64,000 nucleotides of DNA from Hyphomicrobiales bacterium (GTDB taxonomy: Bacteria > Pseudomonadota > Alphaproteobacteria > Rhizobiales > Beijerinckiaceae). Below are positions 1 to 12,554 of the stretch, piece by piece. Location: NCBI GenBank assembly GCA_026400535.1, contig JAPLOU010000040.1, positions 62,001 to 126,000 on the forward strand, in the 5' to 3' direction. Position 1 is the stretch's first letter. Each line of letters begins with the position of its first letter. Position numbers and translations under genes: made by a program. The notes below the pieces were generated by a model, which was not told the DNA's origin, ran no database searches, and was given only the letters and a program-made list of their open reading frames with translations.

Positions 1-17
1 CCCTGCCCGCTCCCTCA

Positions 18-1349
18 TTGCGCCCGGCAACCACCCGCCGCGGCCTGCTGACAGGTTCCGCCGCACTGGTCATGGCCAGTGCATCGGGCCTGCACCCCGC
101 CATGGCGCAACTGGTCATTGACCTGAGAAGAGGCACGTTCCAGCCGATGCCGATCGCGATCGCCGACTTCGGCGGCGAAGGCGACATGGGCCCGAGGGTT
201 GCCGCCATCGTCACCAGTAACCTCAAGCGCTCGGGCTACTTCGTGCCGCTTCCGCGCGAACGCCATGCCGAACGCACGCCCCCCTTTGACGGAATTCCCA
301 ATTTCGAGGCCTGGAAGACCTCCGGCGCGCAAGGCCTGGTCGTGGGCCGCGTCATGCGGGACGGTGCGCGGCTGCGCTCCGAGTTCCGCCTGTGGGACAT
401 CGCCACGGGCCAGCAGCTCGCAGGCCAGCAGTACTTTACCGACCCGAACAACATGCGCCGCGTCGCGCACATCATCTCGGACGCGGTCTACACCAAGATC
501 ACCGGCGTCGGCGGCTTCTTCGACACCCGTATCGTGTTTGTCGACGAATCAGGCCCCAAGGAAAACCGCCGCAAGCGCCTGGCGATCATGGATCAGGACG
601 GCGCGAATGTGCGCTATCTGACCACCGGCGACGTCTCGGTCGTGACGCCGCGCTATTCTCCCGTGTCGCAGGACGTCGCCTACATGGCCCAGCGCCTTGG
701 CGAGCAGCCGCGCGTGCACGTGCTGAACATCGAAACCGGATCGCGCCAGGTGGTGGGCAACTTCCCCGACATGACCTCGAGCCCGCGCTTCTCGCCCAAC
801 GGCCAGAACATCGTGCTGTCGCTTCAGCAGGGCGGCAACTCCAACCTCTACGCCATGAACCTGGGCTCGCGCACAACCACCCGGCTGACCGACACCACGG
901 CCATCGACACCTCGGCCTCCTACGCGCCGGACGGAACGCAGATCATCTTCGAAAGCGACCGTGGCGGCTCGCAGCAGCTTTACCTGATGGGTGCCGGCGG
1001 CGGCGCGGCCAAGCGATTGTCCTTCGGGCAGGGCTCGTACTCGCAGCCCGCCTGGTCACCGAAAGGTGATCTGATCGCTTTCACCAAACGCGGCGGCAGC
1101 GGCTTTGCCATCGGCGTGATGCGCACCGACGGCTCGGGCGAACGGCTGCTGACCGAAGGCTTCCACAATGAATCGCCGACCTGGGCGCCGAATGGCCAGT
1201 ATCTGATGTTTTTCCGCGATCCTGGCGGCCAATCGGGCGGCAAGCTCTACATGGTCGACATCACCGGGCGCGTTGAGCAGCCAGTCCCGACGCCCGCTTT
1301 CGCCTCGGACCCGGCCTGGTCGCCGCTGCTGACCGAGGCGCGATCATGA
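18..1349 (+). CDS. tolB: Tol-Pal system protein TolB
   Basis: Periplasmic beta-propeller of the Tol-Pal envelope complex, which binds Pal and helps coordinate outer-membrane constriction at division. The N-terminus carries a twin-arginine-like leader (TTRRGLLTG, then a hydrophobic stretch ending AMAQ near residue 31). An N-terminal TolB domain follows, and then repeated propeller strands ending in motifs such as [23 protein letters not shown] and SPTWAPNG (about residues 200-430). The length (443 aa) is normal. The start used is a TTG at 18. The frame stays open to the window edge, so the true start may lie upstream. Followed by pal and cpoB in the usual order. Confidence 0.93.
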   Translation: MRPATTRRGLLTGSAALVMASASGLHPAMAQLVIDLRRGTFQPMPIAIADFGGEGDMGPRVAAIVTSNLKRSGYFVPLPRERHAERTPPFDGIPNFEAWKTSGAQGLVVGRVMRDGARLRSEFRLWDIATGQQLAGQQYFTDPNNMRRVAHIISDAVYTKITGVGGFFDTRIVFVDESGPKENRRKRLAIMDQDGANVRYLTTGDVSVVTPRYSPVSQDVAYMAQRLGEQPRVHVLNIETGSRQVVGNFPDMTSSPRFSPNGQNIVLSLQQGGNSNLYAMNLGSRTTTRLTDTTAIDTSASYAPDGTQIIFESDRGGSQQLYLMGAGGGAAKRLSFGQGSYSQPAWSPKGDLIAFTKRGGSGFAIGVMRTDGSGERLLTEGFHNESPTWAPNGQYLMFFRDPGGQSGGKLYMVDITGRVEQPVPTPAFASDPAWSPLLTEARS

Positions 1350-1495
1350 CGGCAGCGTTTTGTTAACCATCCGCCGCGATGCCGCCATTTTGACTTGATT
1401 TGGCAAGATCTCGTTTAGGTTGACGCGACATTGATGACGCATGTGGCGTTTGCACAACAGACGCGCCCCGATGGTCTACCCGGAGATTGTTCGCC

Positions 1496-2011
1496 ATGAT
1501 CATGTCGCTCCTCGCCAGCGCCCGCGCTGCCAAGTTCGCCGCCGTGCTGATGGGCGGCCTTGCGCTCGGCGCCTGCGCCTCGACGCCGACGACCGATCCG
1601 AATGCGGCGGCAGGCTTTGGCGCCGGTGGCGCGGCCACGCCGGGCAGCGCCCAGGATTTCGTGGTCAATGTCGGCGACCGCGTCTTCTTTGAATCGGATT
1701 CGACGGACCTGACCGCGACCGCCACCGCCACGCTCGACAAGCAGTCCCAGTGGCTGCAGCGCTATCCGCGCTACAGCTTCACCATCGAGGGCCACGCCGA
1801 CGAGCGCGGCACACGCGAATACAACTTCTCGCTCGGCGCCCGCCGTGCCCAGGCGGTGCGTGACTACCTCGCCTCGCGCGGCATTCCTGCAACCCGCATG
1901 CGGATCGTCTCCTATGGCAAGGAACGCCCGGTCGCGGTCTGCAACGATATTTCCTGCTGGTCGCAGAACCGCCGCGCCGTCACGCTTCTGGATGCCGGCG
2001 GCGGGGTTTGA
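1496..2011 (+). CDS. pal: Peptidoglycan-associated lipoprotein Pal
   Basis: Outer-membrane lipoprotein that anchors the envelope to peptidoglycan and partners TolB. A lipoprotein signal ends in the lipobox LGAC with Cys near residue 27. An OmpA-like domain fills about residues 60-170, with the peptidoglycan-binding motif GHADERGTREYN and a terminal NRRAV. A TTG at 1487 is in frame, but the GGAG at 1482-1485 sits about 10 nt before the ATG at 1496, which is therefore preferred. The 146-bp gap after tolB may hold its own promoter. Confidence 0.95.
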   Translation: MIMSLLASARAAKFAAVLMGGLALGACASTPTTDPNAAAGFGAGGAATPGSAQDFVVNVGDRVFFESDSTDLTATATATLDKQSQWLQRYPRYSFTIEGHADERGTREYNFSLGARRAQAVRDYLASRGIPATRMRIVSYGKERPVAVCNDISCWSQNRRAVTLLDAGGGV

Positions 2012-2157
2012 CGCCGGCCCGTCTCATTCGGCTGATGTTCAGCACAACCGGCGCATGATCAGCGTCGGTTGTCGCATTTTGGCCGCCACGGTCAGGGTGT
2101 GATAGGTAACGCAGAAGAGGCCCCGCGAACGTGGCGGCACAAGGTTCAGGACCACAG

Positions 2158-3078
2158 ATGTCACGATACGCGATTAGCAGGCCGTGGCCCAAAGCAGCCG
2201 TGATGGCGCTCGCCGGTGTAATCATCAGCCTCGCCGCGCCGGCTTGGTCCCAGGACGCGGCCGAGCTGAGCGTGCGCGTCAACCGCATGGAAAACCAGAT
2301 CCGGCAACTGTCCGGCCAGATCGAACAGCTTCAGTTCGAAAACCGCAGGCTGACCGACCAGCTCAAGCGCTTCCAGGAGGATGTCGAGTTTCGCCTGAAC
2401 GAACGCAGCGGCGCGCGGCCGGCCGCCGCGCCCGGCGCAGCGCCCCCTGCTGCTCCGGCACAACCCCGCCCCCGCCAGGGCCGCAACGACGCCTTTGATC
2501 CCGCCGCCCAGCCCGGCGCCGCCGGTGGGCCACGCCCGCTTGGCGGAGGCGCCACCATCGGCTCCATCCTTGACGAGGGCGGTCCGGGCTCCGGACAGCC
2601 GCTCGATGTGTCCGGAACACGCCTGCCCCCGCAGGCGCCACTGAACCAGCCGCCCCGCGCCGGCCAGAGCGCGGTGGCCACGGCTCCGGGCACGCCGCGC
2701 GCGAGCTATGATGCCGCCTATGCATCGATTGCCGCGCGCCAGTTCGAGGACGCCGAAGTGGCCTTCCGGCAGTTCCTGCAGTCCTATCCACGCAGCCAGT
2801 TGGTGCCGAATGCCACCTATTGGCTTGGCGAGAGTTACTTTCGCCGCAGCCGCCACAAGGAAGCAGCCGAGCAGTACCTGAAGGTCACGACCGACCATGC
2901 GGGTGCAGCGATCGCACCGGATGCCATGCTGCGCCTCGGCATGTCGCTCAATGCGCTTGGCGCGCGCGAACAGGCCTGCGCCACCTACGCACAACTTGGC
3001 GTGAAGTATCCGCAATCCTCGGCCAATGTCCGGCAGGGCGTGGAGCGCGAGCAGCGGCGCGCCCGCTGCGATGGCTGA
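2158..3078 (+). CDS. cpoB: Cell division coordinator CpoB (YbgF)
   Basis: Periplasmic TPR protein that links peptidoglycan synthesis with Tol-Pal constriction. The ATG at 2158 gives a clean signal peptide (cleaved around AWSQ). A short coiled coil follows (about residues 36-80, leucine/glutamine rich), then a long Pro/Ala/Gly linker (about 85-180) and TPR repeats to the end, with FQ/YP and YWLGESYF signatures. A GTG at 2131 is also in frame but would extend ahead of the signal peptide. The stop codon overlaps the start of tilS by one base, suggesting translational coupling. Confidence 0.92.
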   Translation: MSRYAISRPWPKAAVMALAGVIISLAAPAWSQDAAELSVRVNRMENQIRQLSGQIEQLQFENRRLTDQLKRFQEDVEFRLNERSGARPAAAPGAAPPAAPAQPRPRQGRNDAFDPAAQPGAAGGPRPLGGGATIGSILDEGGPGSGQPLDVSGTRLPPQAPLNQPPRAGQSAVATAPGTPRASYDAAYASIAARQFEDAEVAFRQFLQSYPRSQLVPNATYWLGESYFRRSRHKEAAEQYLKVTTDHAGAAIAPDAMLRLGMSLNALGAREQACATYAQLGVKYPQSSANVRQGVEREQRRARCDG

Positions 3079-4169
3079 TGCACGCGCGCATCGCTCGCAC
3101 GGCCCTGCCGGTCTGCGCTGCGGAGTGCGATGACCGCTTTGCCTGCCTGACCGGCCAGCGCCTGCTGCTTGCCGTCTCCGGCGGGCCGGACTCCATCGCC
3201 ATGATGGGGTTGGTGGCCGAATGGGCCCGTCGGCACGCACAGCAGGCGCCCGCGGTGGCGGTGGTGGATCATGGGCTGCGCGACGGATCGGCTGATGAAG
3301 CGAGATCGGTTCTCGACGCTGCCGCCAGCCTTGACCTTGGCGCCGCAGCCCTGCGCTGGACCGGCGCAAAGCCCGCCACCGGTCTGCAGGCCGCAGCGCG
3401 AGCGGCCCGTTATCGCCTGCTGGCGGACCATGCCGCAGCCCTCGGGGCCACCACCCTGCTCACCGCACACACGCTTGATGACCAGGCCGAGACGGTGCTG
3501 ATGCGGCTGTCGCGCGGCTCGGGCCTGACAGGCCTGTCGGGCATGGAACGCCTGGGCCGGACACGCGGCCTCAGCCATGTCCGGCCTTTGCTCGACCTTG
3601 CCAAGGACAGGCTGGTCGCGACCTGCCTGCACCATGGCTGGCGTTTCAGTGCCGATCCATCCAATCAAGACCCGCGGTTTGCCCGCGCGCGCTGGCGCGC
3701 CATCATGCCCGTGCTGGAGCGACAGGGCCTCGATGCCGGGCGGCTTGCGATCTTTGCCCGCCGGATGGCAGAAGCGGATGCGGCGCTGCGGCTGATGGCG
3801 CAGGATGCCTTGCAAGAGTGCCGCATCGACACATTGACGTGCCTGTGGCGGCTTGATGCGGGCAAACTGTTCGCCAACCCGGTGGCCGTCCAAATCCGCG
3901 TTCTGGACGAACTCGTCAGCGCAGCCGATGACACCTCGGACAACCAGTCGAGGCCGGAGCTTCGCCTCCAGCGCATCGAAGCCTGTGCGATGGCCTTTCG
4001 CGCCGCTCTGTCGGAGCGGGCCGCGCTGCGCCGCTCGCTCGGACGCCAGATCCTCACGCTGACCACCGGCGCAATCCTGTCCGCGCAACCCGAGGCATCA
4101 CGCCGCCGGGGTGCGTCAACCCTGTTGAGCGACAGTGCCTTGGCAAGGGGCAGGCAGAGAACTACATAG
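3078..4169 (+). CDS. tilS: tRNA(Ile)-lysidine synthetase TilS
   Basis: Modifies C34 of the minor tRNA-Ile(CAU) to lysidine using ATP and lysine, so that AUA is read as Ile. The N-terminal PP-loop ATPase motif SGGPDS is at about residues 34-39, followed by [13 protein letters not shown] and the family motif [20 protein letters not shown]. At 363 aa it is shorter than the E. coli enzyme and has a reduced C-terminal region, as is common in alphaproteobacteria. The ATG at 3078 overlaps the cpoB stop (TGATG). An upstream in-frame extension exists but lies inside cpoB and is not conserved. Confidence 0.92.
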   Translation: MHARIARTALPVCAAECDDRFACLTGQRLLLAVSGGPDSIAMMGLVAEWARRHAQQAPAVAVVDHGLRDGSADEARSVLDAAASLDLGAAALRWTGAKPATGLQAAARAARYRLLADHAAALGATTLLTAHTLDDQAETVLMRLSRGSGLTGLSGMERLGRTRGLSHVRPLLDLAKDRLVATCLHHGWRFSADPSNQDPRFARARWRAIMPVLERQGLDAGRLAIFARRMAEADAALRLMAQDALQECRIDTLTCLWRLDAGKLFANPVAVQIRVLDELVSAADDTSDNQSRPELRLQRIEACAMAFRAALSERAALRRSLGRQILTLTTGAILSAQPEASRRRGASTLLSDSALARGRQRTT

Positions 4170-4227
4170 GTCTGGAAACGCCCTGCTTCGCCGATGCGGA
4201 TGCGAAGCTGGCAGAACGGATGCAGGT

Positions 4228-6147
<1,920 letters not shown>

Positions 6148-6368
6148 CGGCCGATAGCCGCTCAAGCGCCTGCAATGCGCCCGCATCCCCGGATTCGGGC
6201 GTTCTTGCGGTCCTGGTCCTTTCGAAACAGATGATTACAAAATTTGAACACCTCTCAGGCAGCCTTCTGGGGTAAACACCGATAAGGGTCTCGCCGTCGC
6301 CGCAGGCGCGGGTGGCAGGCTCCGTGCGGCTGTCCGCATGCGGGGCCGAGGCGAGGAGGAACGTGTCC

Positions 6369-7712
6369 ATGGTTCGCAAGTATTTCGGCACTGACGGCAT
6401 TCGCGGCCGCGCCAACAAGATCATCACCCCCGAGCTCGCGCTCAAGGTCGGTCAGGCCGCCGGGCTGGCGTTCAATCGCGGGGATCACCGCCACCGGGTC
6501 GTGATCGGCAAGGACACACGGCTGTCCTGCTACATGATCGAGACCGCCCTGCAGGCAGGCTTCCTCTCCGTGGGCATCGACGTCCTGCCGCTCGGCCCGA
6601 TCCCGACGCCGGCCGTGGCCATGCTGACGCGCTCCATGCGGGCCGATCTCGGCGTGATGATTTCGGCGTCGCACAACCCTTACGAGGACAATGGCATCAA
6701 GCTCTTCGGCCCGGACGGCTACAAGCTCTCTGACGAGGCCGAACTCGAAATCGAGGCGATGATCGACGCCAACCTCTCGCTGCGGCTGGCCAAGGCCACC
6801 TCGATCGGCCGTGCCAAGCGCGTGGAAAGTGTGCACGCGCGCTATATCGAGTTTGCCAAGCGCACCTTGCCGCGCAACCTGTCGCTGGAAGGCCTGCGCA
6901 TCGTCATCGACTGCGCCAACGGCGCCGGCTACAAGGTCGCTCCCGAAGCCTTGTGGGAACTGGGCGCCGAAGTCATCGCCATCGGCGTCGAGCCGGACGG
7001 CTTCAACATCAACCACGATGTCGGCTCCACTGCGCCTGCGGCGCTGATCCGCAAGGTCCGCGAATTGCGTGCCGACATCGGCATCGCGCTCGATGGCGAT
7101 GCAGACCGTGTTCTGATCGTCGACGAGCGCGGACAGGTCGTGGACGGCGACCAGCTCATGGGCGTGATCGCCACCAGCTGGCGCGACGAAGGGCAGCTTT
7201 CGGCGCCCGGCATCGTCGCCACGGTCATGTCAAACCTCGGGCTTGAGCGTTACCTGGCCGGTATCGGCCTGACGCTGGCCCGCACGGCCGTGGGCGATCG
7301 CTACGTCCTCGAGCACATGCGCGCGCACGGCTACAATCTCGGCGGCGAGCAGTCCGGGCATATCATCCTGTCCGACTATTCCACCACGGGCGATGGTCTG
7401 GTGGCCGCACTGCAGCTCATGGCGGTGGTGCAGCGTTCCGGCAAGCCTGTCAGCGAGGTCTGCCACTGCTTCGAGCCCCTGCCGCAGATCCTGAAGAACG
7501 TACGCTACAAGAGCGGCAAGCCACTGGAGACATCGAGCGTGGTCTCGGCCATCGACGATGCCCGCAAGAAACTGGGCAATGGCGGCCGGCTCGTCATCCG
7601 CCCGTCCGGCACCGAGCCCGTGATCCGTGTCATGGCCGAAGGCGATGATCGCGATCTTGTCGAGCGCATTGTCGACGATGTGGTGGATGCGGTGAGCAAA
7701 GCCGCCGCCTGA
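6369..7712 (+). CDS. glmM: Phosphoglucosamine mutase GlmM
   Basis: Interconverts glucosamine-6-phosphate and glucosamine-1-phosphate on the route to UDP-GlcNAc for peptidoglycan and LPS. The start [12 protein letters not shown], the active-site phosphoserine loop [14 protein letters not shown], the metal loop DGDADR and the C-terminal phosphate-binding RPSGTEP are all intact. Length is 447 aa. A purine-rich GAGGAGGA about 9 nt upstream supports the ATG at 6369; a GTG six bases earlier is possible. The 221 bp between ftsH and glmM contain no gene. A strong terminator follows at 7741. Confidence 0.96.
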   Translation: MVRKYFGTDGIRGRANKIITPELALKVGQAAGLAFNRGDHRHRVVIGKDTRLSCYMIETALQAGFLSVGIDVLPLGPIPTPAVAMLTRSMRADLGVMISASHNPYEDNGIKLFGPDGYKLSDEAELEIEAMIDANLSLRLAKATSIGRAKRVESVHARYIEFAKRTLPRNLSLEGLRIVIDCANGAGYKVAPEALWELGAEVIAIGVEPDGFNINHDVGSTAPAALIRKVRELRADIGIALDGDADRVLIVDERGQVVDGDQLMGVIATSWRDEGQLSAPGIVATVMSNLGLERYLAGIGLTLARTAVGDRYVLEHMRAHGYNLGGEQSGHIILSDYSTTGDGLVAALQLMAVVQRSGKPVSEVCHCFEPLPQILKNVRYKSGKPLETSSVVSAIDDARKKLGNGGRLVIRPSGTEPVIRVMAEGDDRDLVERIVDDVVDAVSKAAA

Positions 7713-7740
7713 TCTGCGCTTTCCCTCTCCCGGCCCCGTG

Positions 7741-7775
7741 AGGCCCGGTCATCCCATGACCGGGCCTTGTCGTTT
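7741..7775 (+). terminator. Intrinsic terminator after glmM
   Basis: A perfect 12-bp stem (7741-7752 with 7756-7767, loop CCC) is followed by a T-rich tail, TTGTCGTTT. It lies 28 bp past the glmM stop and closes the transcription unit. Confidence 0.8.
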
Positions 7776-7931
7776 CGGGCCCGGATGGAAGCGTAACGGC
7801 CGCACGAAGACATCAACAAGCATGGTTAAGTGTTAGGGTTAAGCTGGTCTTAAGGAATAGCTGCCAGAACTGGTCCCGTTGTGATTTCGCATGGTTGCCT
7901 TGCGCCATGCTCAACCGTTGAGGACAAGATC

Positions 7932-8858
7932 ATGGGCAGCCTGAAAAGTCTCGCTGTCGCAGGTGCCGTGATGATGGCAACTGCGAGCTACGCCACCGCA
8001 GGGGACCTCCCCGCACCGCCGCCTCCGGGCCCCGGCTTTGACGCGCCGCTGCGCGGCACCGTCTCGTCGGCTGGGCTTTACCTGCGCGGCGACATCGGAG
8101 TTGGTGCCTACTCCCGGCCGAACATGAGCATCCTGAGCAATGGCGCGCCGCTTGTGGTTGCGGCGCCGGGCAGCTTCGCCATTCTCGACCGAAGCCTCGG
8201 CTCGGCAGCCTTCGGCGGCGTCGGCATCGGCTACGCCTTCAACAACTGGTTCCGCCTCGACCTGACCGGCGAATATCGCGCAGATGCCCGCTTCGGCGCG
8301 ATGGACGAGACCGTGTTTGCCAACGGGGCTGCTGTGCCGACCGGTTTCGTCAACCAGCGCAACGGCTATAACGGCTCGGTCTCCTCCTCGGTGTTCCTCG
8401 CCAACGCCTATGTCGATCTTGGCACTTTCTGCCAGCTCGGCTGCATCACGCCCTTTCTGGGCGCCGGCATCGGCTTCGCCAACAACACCTTCTCGAGCGT
8501 GAACGATACATCCACGCAGTTCGTGTTCGATCCGGCCACCAACACCTTCGGCGCTCCTTTCGGCGCGACCCAGTCCTTCTTCGCCTCCAAGAGCAAGGTT
8601 GACCTGGCCTGGGCCGTGATGGCCGGCCTCTCCTACGATGTGTCGCGTAACGTGAAGCTCGAAGTCGGCTACCGTTACCTGAACATGGGCAAGGTCGAGA
8701 CCGGCGGCCTTGTCGGCCAGCCTGCCGACACGATCCGCCTGCGCGATCTCGCCAGCCACGACTTCCGGCTGGGCATGCGCTGGATGCTCAACGGCGGCGA
8801 CTGCTGCGGCAGTCCGGCGCCCGTCTTCGCTCCGGCCCCGATGGTTCGCAAGTTCTGA
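7932..8858 (+). CDS. Outer-membrane beta-barrel porin-like protein (Omp31/Omp25-like)
   Basis: Probable small outer-membrane beta-barrel of the OmpA-barrel/opacity type common in Hyphomicrobiales. A signal peptide covers about residues 1-22 (ASYATAG). Alternating hydrophobic strands follow, with GVGIGYAFNNWFRLDLTGEYR, a VDLGTFCQLGCITPFLGAGIG block and KLEVGYRYLNMG. The C-terminus ends in Phe (VRKF), as required for barrel assembly. The paired cysteines at CQLGC and DCC are notable. The start ATG at 7932 has GAGGA upstream; earlier in-frame codons would spoil the signal peptide. The ligand is unknown. Confidence 0.8.
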   Translation: MGSLKSLAVAGAVMMATASYATAGDLPAPPPPGPGFDAPLRGTVSSAGLYLRGDIGVGAYSRPNMSILSNGAPLVVAAPGSFAILDRSLGSAAFGGVGIGYAFNNWFRLDLTGEYRADARFGAMDETVFANGAAVPTGFVNQRNGYNGSVSSSVFLANAYVDLGTFCQLGCITPFLGAGIGFANNTFSSVNDTSTQFVFDPATNTFGAPFGATQSFFASKSKVDLAWAVMAGLSYDVSRNVKLEVGYRYLNMGKVETGGLVGQPADTIRLRDLASHDFRLGMRWMLNGGDCCGSPAPVFAPAPMVRKF

Positions 8859-8883
8859 TCCGATCAGTCCCTGATCCGCCGAC

Positions 8884-8906
8884 GACGCGCCCCGCAAGGG
8901 CGCGTC
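8884..8906 (+). terminator. Hairpin terminator after the barrel gene
   Basis: A 9-bp GC-rich stem (8884-8892 with 8898-8906, loop CGCAA) is followed by GCTTGCGTT, 25 bp after the stop. The T-tract is weak, so it may be only partly efficient. Confidence 0.6.
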
Positions 8907-8993
8907 GCTTGCGTTGCGTGGACAGCTGCCGCCTGACCGGCCGATAAACGCGGTTGACCTTTCGGACCATCTCACCTATCCCCATCAGCGGGT

Positions 8994-9037
8994 CATCTCC
9001 CCCCAACGGGAGACACCCATCTGTAAGGATGGAGAGG
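8994..9037 (+). promoter_or_regulatory. Candidate serC leader RNA (tandem hairpins over the ribosome-binding site)
   Basis: Two adjacent hairpins precede serC. One has the stem TCTCCC/GGGAGA (8996-9001 with 9008-9013). The second has CCATC/GATGG (9017-9021 with 9028-9032), and its 3' arm runs into the Shine-Dalgarno GGAGAGG. A conserved serC leader motif is known upstream of serC in alphaproteobacteria. The arrangement fits a leader that could control ribosome access. The assignment is by position and shape only. Confidence 0.5.
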
Positions 9038-9040
9038 TTG

Positions 9041-10231
9041 ATGATGACGAACACCACCGCTGTGCGCGGATCCCTGCCGCGTCCGCGCAATCCGAACTTC
9101 TCATCCGGCCCCTGCGCGAAGCGCCCCGGATGGTCCCCCAGAGTTCTGTCGGATGCAACGCTTGGGCGCTCGCACCGCTCAAAGCACGGCAAGGCCAAGC
9201 TCAAGCTTGCCATCGATCTGACGCGCGAGGTGCTCGAAGTGCCCGCCGACTATCTGATCGGCATTGTGCCGGCTTCCGACACCGGTGCCTACGAGATGGC
9301 GATGTGGACCATGCTCGGCGCACGGCCCGTGACCATGGCAGCCTGGGAGAGCTTCGGCGAAGGCTGGGTGACGGACGCCGTCAAGCAGCTCAGGCTCGCT
9401 GATTGCCAGACGGTGACGGCCCCTTATGGTGAACTGCCGAACTTGAGGAAGATCGACACGAAAACCCGTGACGTCTGCTTCACCTGGAACGGCACCACCT
9501 CCGGCGTGCGCGTTCCGAATGCGGACTGGATCGCGGCCGACCGCGAGGGCCTGACCTTCTGCGATGCAACCTCCTCGGCATTCGCGCAGCGGATGGACTG
9601 GTCCAAGCTTGATGTGACGACCTTCTCCTGGCAGAAGGCGCTGGGCGGCGAAGCGGCCCACGGCATGCTCATCCTGAGCCCGCGCGCCGTCGCCCGGCTT
9701 GAGAGCTACAAGCCGGCCTGGCCGCTGCCGAAGGTCTTCCGCCTGACCTCAGGCGGCAAGCTGATCAAGGGCATCTTCGAGGGCGAAACCATCAACACGC
9801 CCTCGATGCTCTGCGTCGAGGATTACATCGATGCGCTCAACTGGGCAAAGAAGGTCGGCGGCCTCACCGGCCTGATCAAGCGGGCCGACGCGAACGCCCG
9901 CGCCATCGCCTCCTGGATCAAGACCACACCATGGGTCGACTGTCTCGCTGTGAAGCCGAAGACGCGCTCCAACACCTCGGTCTGCCTGAAATTCACTGAT
10001 CCGGCGGTGACAGCGCTCTCGGCCGAGGCGCAGGCGAATTTCGCCAAGGGCGTGGTCGCCTACCTGGAGAAGGAAGGCGTCGGCCTTGATCTCGGCCACT
10101 ACCGCGATGCCCCTCCCGGCCTGCGCATCTGGTGCGGCGCCACCGTGCAGACGCGCGACGTCAAGGCGCTGCTGCCCTGGATCGAACGCGCGTTTGCCGC
10201 CGAGAAGGCAAAGCTTCAGAAAGCCGCCTGA
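9041..10231 (+). CDS. serC: Phosphoserine aminotransferase SerC
   Basis: PLP enzyme converting 3-phosphohydroxypyruvate and glutamate to phosphoserine, the second step of serine synthesis. It starts [17 protein letters not shown], the N-terminal signature of the alphaproteobacterial class. The PLP lysine lies in [15 protein letters not shown] (about residue 198). Length is 396 aa. The ATG at 9041 (ATGATG) follows GGAGAGG at a good distance; an in-frame ATG at 8954 lies before the leader hairpins. It is followed by serA 94 bp downstream. Confidence 0.95.
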   Translation: MMTNTTAVRGSLPRPRNPNFSSGPCAKRPGWSPRVLSDATLGRSHRSKHGKAKLKLAIDLTREVLEVPADYLIGIVPASDTGAYEMAMWTMLGARPVTMAAWESFGEGWVTDAVKQLRLADCQTVTAPYGELPNLRKIDTKTRDVCFTWNGTTSGVRVPNADWIAADREGLTFCDATSSAFAQRMDWSKLDVTTFSWQKALGGEAAHGMLILSPRAVARLESYKPAWPLPKVFRLTSGGKLIKGIFEGETINTPSMLCVEDYIDALNWAKKVGGLTGLIKRADANARAIASWIKTTPWVDCLAVKPKTRSNTSVCLKFTDPAVTALSAEAQANFAKGVVAYLEKEGVGLDLGHYRDAPPGLRIWCGATVQTRDVKALLPWIERAFAAEKAKLQKAA

Positions 10232-10325
10232 GCGGCTTTCCCGGCAGTGGGCAGCGGGCAGTCGTGACGAGCGACCCCGGGATGGCCGACTGCCTATCCC
10301 CCAACGCCAATCTCAAGGTGCTCCC

Positions 10326-11915
10326 ATGACCGCCCCACGCGTCCTCATCTCCGATGCCCTCTCCCCTGCAGCCGTGCAGATCTTCAAGGATCGCGGCATC
10401 GACGTGACCTTCGATCCCAGCCTTGGCAAGGACAAGGACAGGCTCGCCGGCATGATCGGCGACTATGACGGCCTCGCCATCCGTTCGGCCTCGAAAGCCA
10501 CGGCCAAGCTGCTGGAGAGCGCGACCAGACTGAAGGTGATCGGCCGCGCCGGCATCGGCGTCGACAATGTCGACATCCCGGCCGCCACGCAGCGCGGCAT
10601 CATCGTGATGAACACGCCCTTCGGCAATTCAATCACCACCGCCGAACATGCGATCGCGCTGATGTTCGCCCTCGCCCGGCAGATCCCCGCTGCAGACCTG
10701 TCCACGCAGGCCGGCAAGTGGGAGAAGAACCGCTTCATGGGCGTCGAGCTCGAAGCCAAGACGCTTGGCCTGATCGGTGCCGGCAACATCGGCGCGATCG
10801 TGGCCCGAAAGGCGCTGGGAATCGGCATGAAGGTGGTGGCCTATGATCCTTATCTGACGCCGGAGCGCGCCGTCGCCCTCGGCGTCGAGAAGGTGGAGCT
10901 CGATGCCCTGCTTGCCCGCGCTGACGTGATCACGCTGCATGTGCCGATGACCGAGCAGACCAGGAACATCCTGTCTCGCGAGGCTTTGGCCAAGACGAGA
11001 AAGGGCGTGCGAATCGTCAATTGCGCCCGCGGGGGCCTGGTTGATGAGCAGGCCTTGGCGGATGCGATCACGTCAGGCCATGTTGCCGGCGCCGCCTTCG
11101 ACGTGTTCTGCGAGGAACCGGCCGAGACCAATCCGCTGTTCGGCCTGGAGAACGTGATCTGCACCCCGCACCTCGGCGCCTCGACCTCCGAGGCGCAGGA
11201 GAATGTGGCGCTGCAGGTGGCCGAGCAGATGAGCGACTACCTGCTCAAGGGCGCGATCACCAATGCCGTCAACTTCCCCTCGATCTCGGCTGAGGAGGCC
11301 CCGCGCGTCAAGCCTTTCGTGGCGCTGGCGGAAAGGCTGGGCTCCTTCCTCGGCCAGCTCACCGAGACATCCGTGAAGGCGATCCGCATTGTCTACGAAG
11401 GCAAGGTGGCGGACCTGAACGTCAAGCCGATGACGTCGGCCGCGATCGCCGGCGTGCTCAGGCCGTTCATGCCGGCCATCAACATGGTCAACGCCGCCGC
11501 CATCGCAAAGGACAAGGGCATCACGGTGGACGAGGTCAAGCGCGAATCCCCCGGCAATCTGGAAAGCTCGATCAGGATTGTCGTCGAAGCCGAGGATATG
11601 CCGCGCCATGCCGTCGGCACGGTGCTCTCCGACGGCGTGCCACGCATCGTCGAAATCCGTGACATCAAGGTCGATGCCGCCTTCGCGCCGCACATGATCT
11701 ACATCCGCAACGACGACAAGCCGGGGTTCATCGGCGCGTTCGGTTCGCTGCTGGGCAATGCCGGCGTCAACGTCGCGACCTTCAACCTCGGGCGCGACAA
11801 GCCGGGCGGCGACGCGATCTGCTATGTCGCGGTCGATGAACGCGTCGATGACGCCCTGCTCAAGCAGATCGAGGCAATCCCTCAGGTGAAGCGTGCGCGG
11901 CGGCTGGCCTTCTGA
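10326..11915 (+). CDS. serA: D-3-phosphoglycerate dehydrogenase SerA
   Basis: First enzyme of serine biosynthesis: NAD-dependent oxidation of 3-phosphoglycerate. It has a substrate-binding domain, then a Rossmann NAD domain with GLIGAGNIGAIVARKA (about residues 147-162), and the catalytic Arg/Glu/His regions NCARGGLVDE and TPHLGAST. An intervening domain and a C-terminal ACT domain follow, making the long 529-aa type that is often serine-regulated. The start MTAPRVLISDALSP at 10326 is standard. Adjacent to serC, with which it forms the serine pathway unit. Confidence 0.96.
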   Translation: MTAPRVLISDALSPAAVQIFKDRGIDVTFDPSLGKDKDRLAGMIGDYDGLAIRSASKATAKLLESATRLKVIGRAGIGVDNVDIPAATQRGIIVMNTPFGNSITTAEHAIALMFALARQIPAADLSTQAGKWEKNRFMGVELEAKTLGLIGAGNIGAIVARKALGIGMKVVAYDPYLTPERAVALGVEKVELDALLARADVITLHVPMTEQTRNILSREALAKTRKGVRIVNCARGGLVDEQALADAITSGHVAGAAFDVFCEEPAETNPLFGLENVICTPHLGASTSEAQENVALQVAEQMSDYLLKGAITNAVNFPSISAEEAPRVKPFVALAERLGSFLGQLTETSVKAIRIVYEGKVADLNVKPMTSAAIAGVLRPFMPAINMVNAAAIAKDKGITVDEVKRESPGNLESSIRIVVEAEDMPRHAVGTVLSDGVPRIVEIRDIKVDAAFAPHMIYIRNDDKPGFIGAFGSLLGNAGVNVATFNLGRDKPGGDAICYVAVDERVDDALLKQIEAIPQVKRARRLAF

Positions 11916-12157
11916 GCGCAAGCCGACGGTGGCCCGGACAGGCGTGGTCGGTTGCACCTTGCCCAGGAGAGCAGGCATGCCCAGCATCGTTCGGTTCGAA
12001 GCCGAATGGGTGACCTGGCCGGTGTCTGGTGGGCGGTCGCGGTTGGCGATCTTGGGATCGCCGCGGAGGCCAAAGGAAGAAAGCCGGCCCGCCCAAGGCC
12101 TTCTGAGACGTTTCGACACGCTTGCCACATGATCCGGCAAGGGCCACTTGATGGGTC

Positions 12158-12550
12158 ATGTCAGGTCCACACAACTTTGGCGTCCAGCCCGACCCCGCCG
12201 CCGCCTGTGCCATCTACTATGATGGCGCTTGTCCCGTGTGCTCCCGCGAGATCGCACTGTATCAGCGGCTGAGCGATGGCGCGCCGGATCGCCCGGTCTT
12301 CGAAAACATCATGGCAGAGGGCGCGGCGCTGCCGGATGGCGTCAGCCGCGCCGAGGCGCTGGCGCGTTTTCATGTCCGGCTTGGCTCCGGCGACATTGTG
12401 TCCGGAGCGCCTGCCTTCATCGCCCTGTGGCGCGCCACGCCGGGCTTTCGGCTGCTGGGCCGCATCGCGTCCGTGCCACCAATCCCCTGGCTGCTCGAAA
12501 TCGCCTATGGCGGATTTCTGAAGCTCAGGCCCCTGTGGCGGAAGAGCTGA
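12158..12550 (+). CDS. Thiol-disulfide oxidoreductase, DCC family (DUF393)
   Basis: Small 130-aa protein with the diagnostic YYDGACPVCSREI near the N-terminus, giving a CPVC redox pair, and the downstream FxVRLGSGDIVSGAPAFIALWRATPG block typical of the family. These proteins are thought to be thioredoxin-like redox proteins; the physiological partner is unknown. The ATG at 12158 has no strong Shine-Dalgarno. It is convergent with the EamA gene, 4 bp away. The 242 bp after serA contain nothing else I can identify. Confidence 0.85.
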   Translation: MSGPHNFGVQPDPAAACAIYYDGACPVCSREIALYQRLSDGAPDRPVFENIMAEGAALPDGVSRAEALARFHVRLGSGDIVSGAPAFIALWRATPGFRLLGRIASVPPIPWLLEIAYGGFLKLRPLWRKS

Positions 12551-12554
12551 CGCG

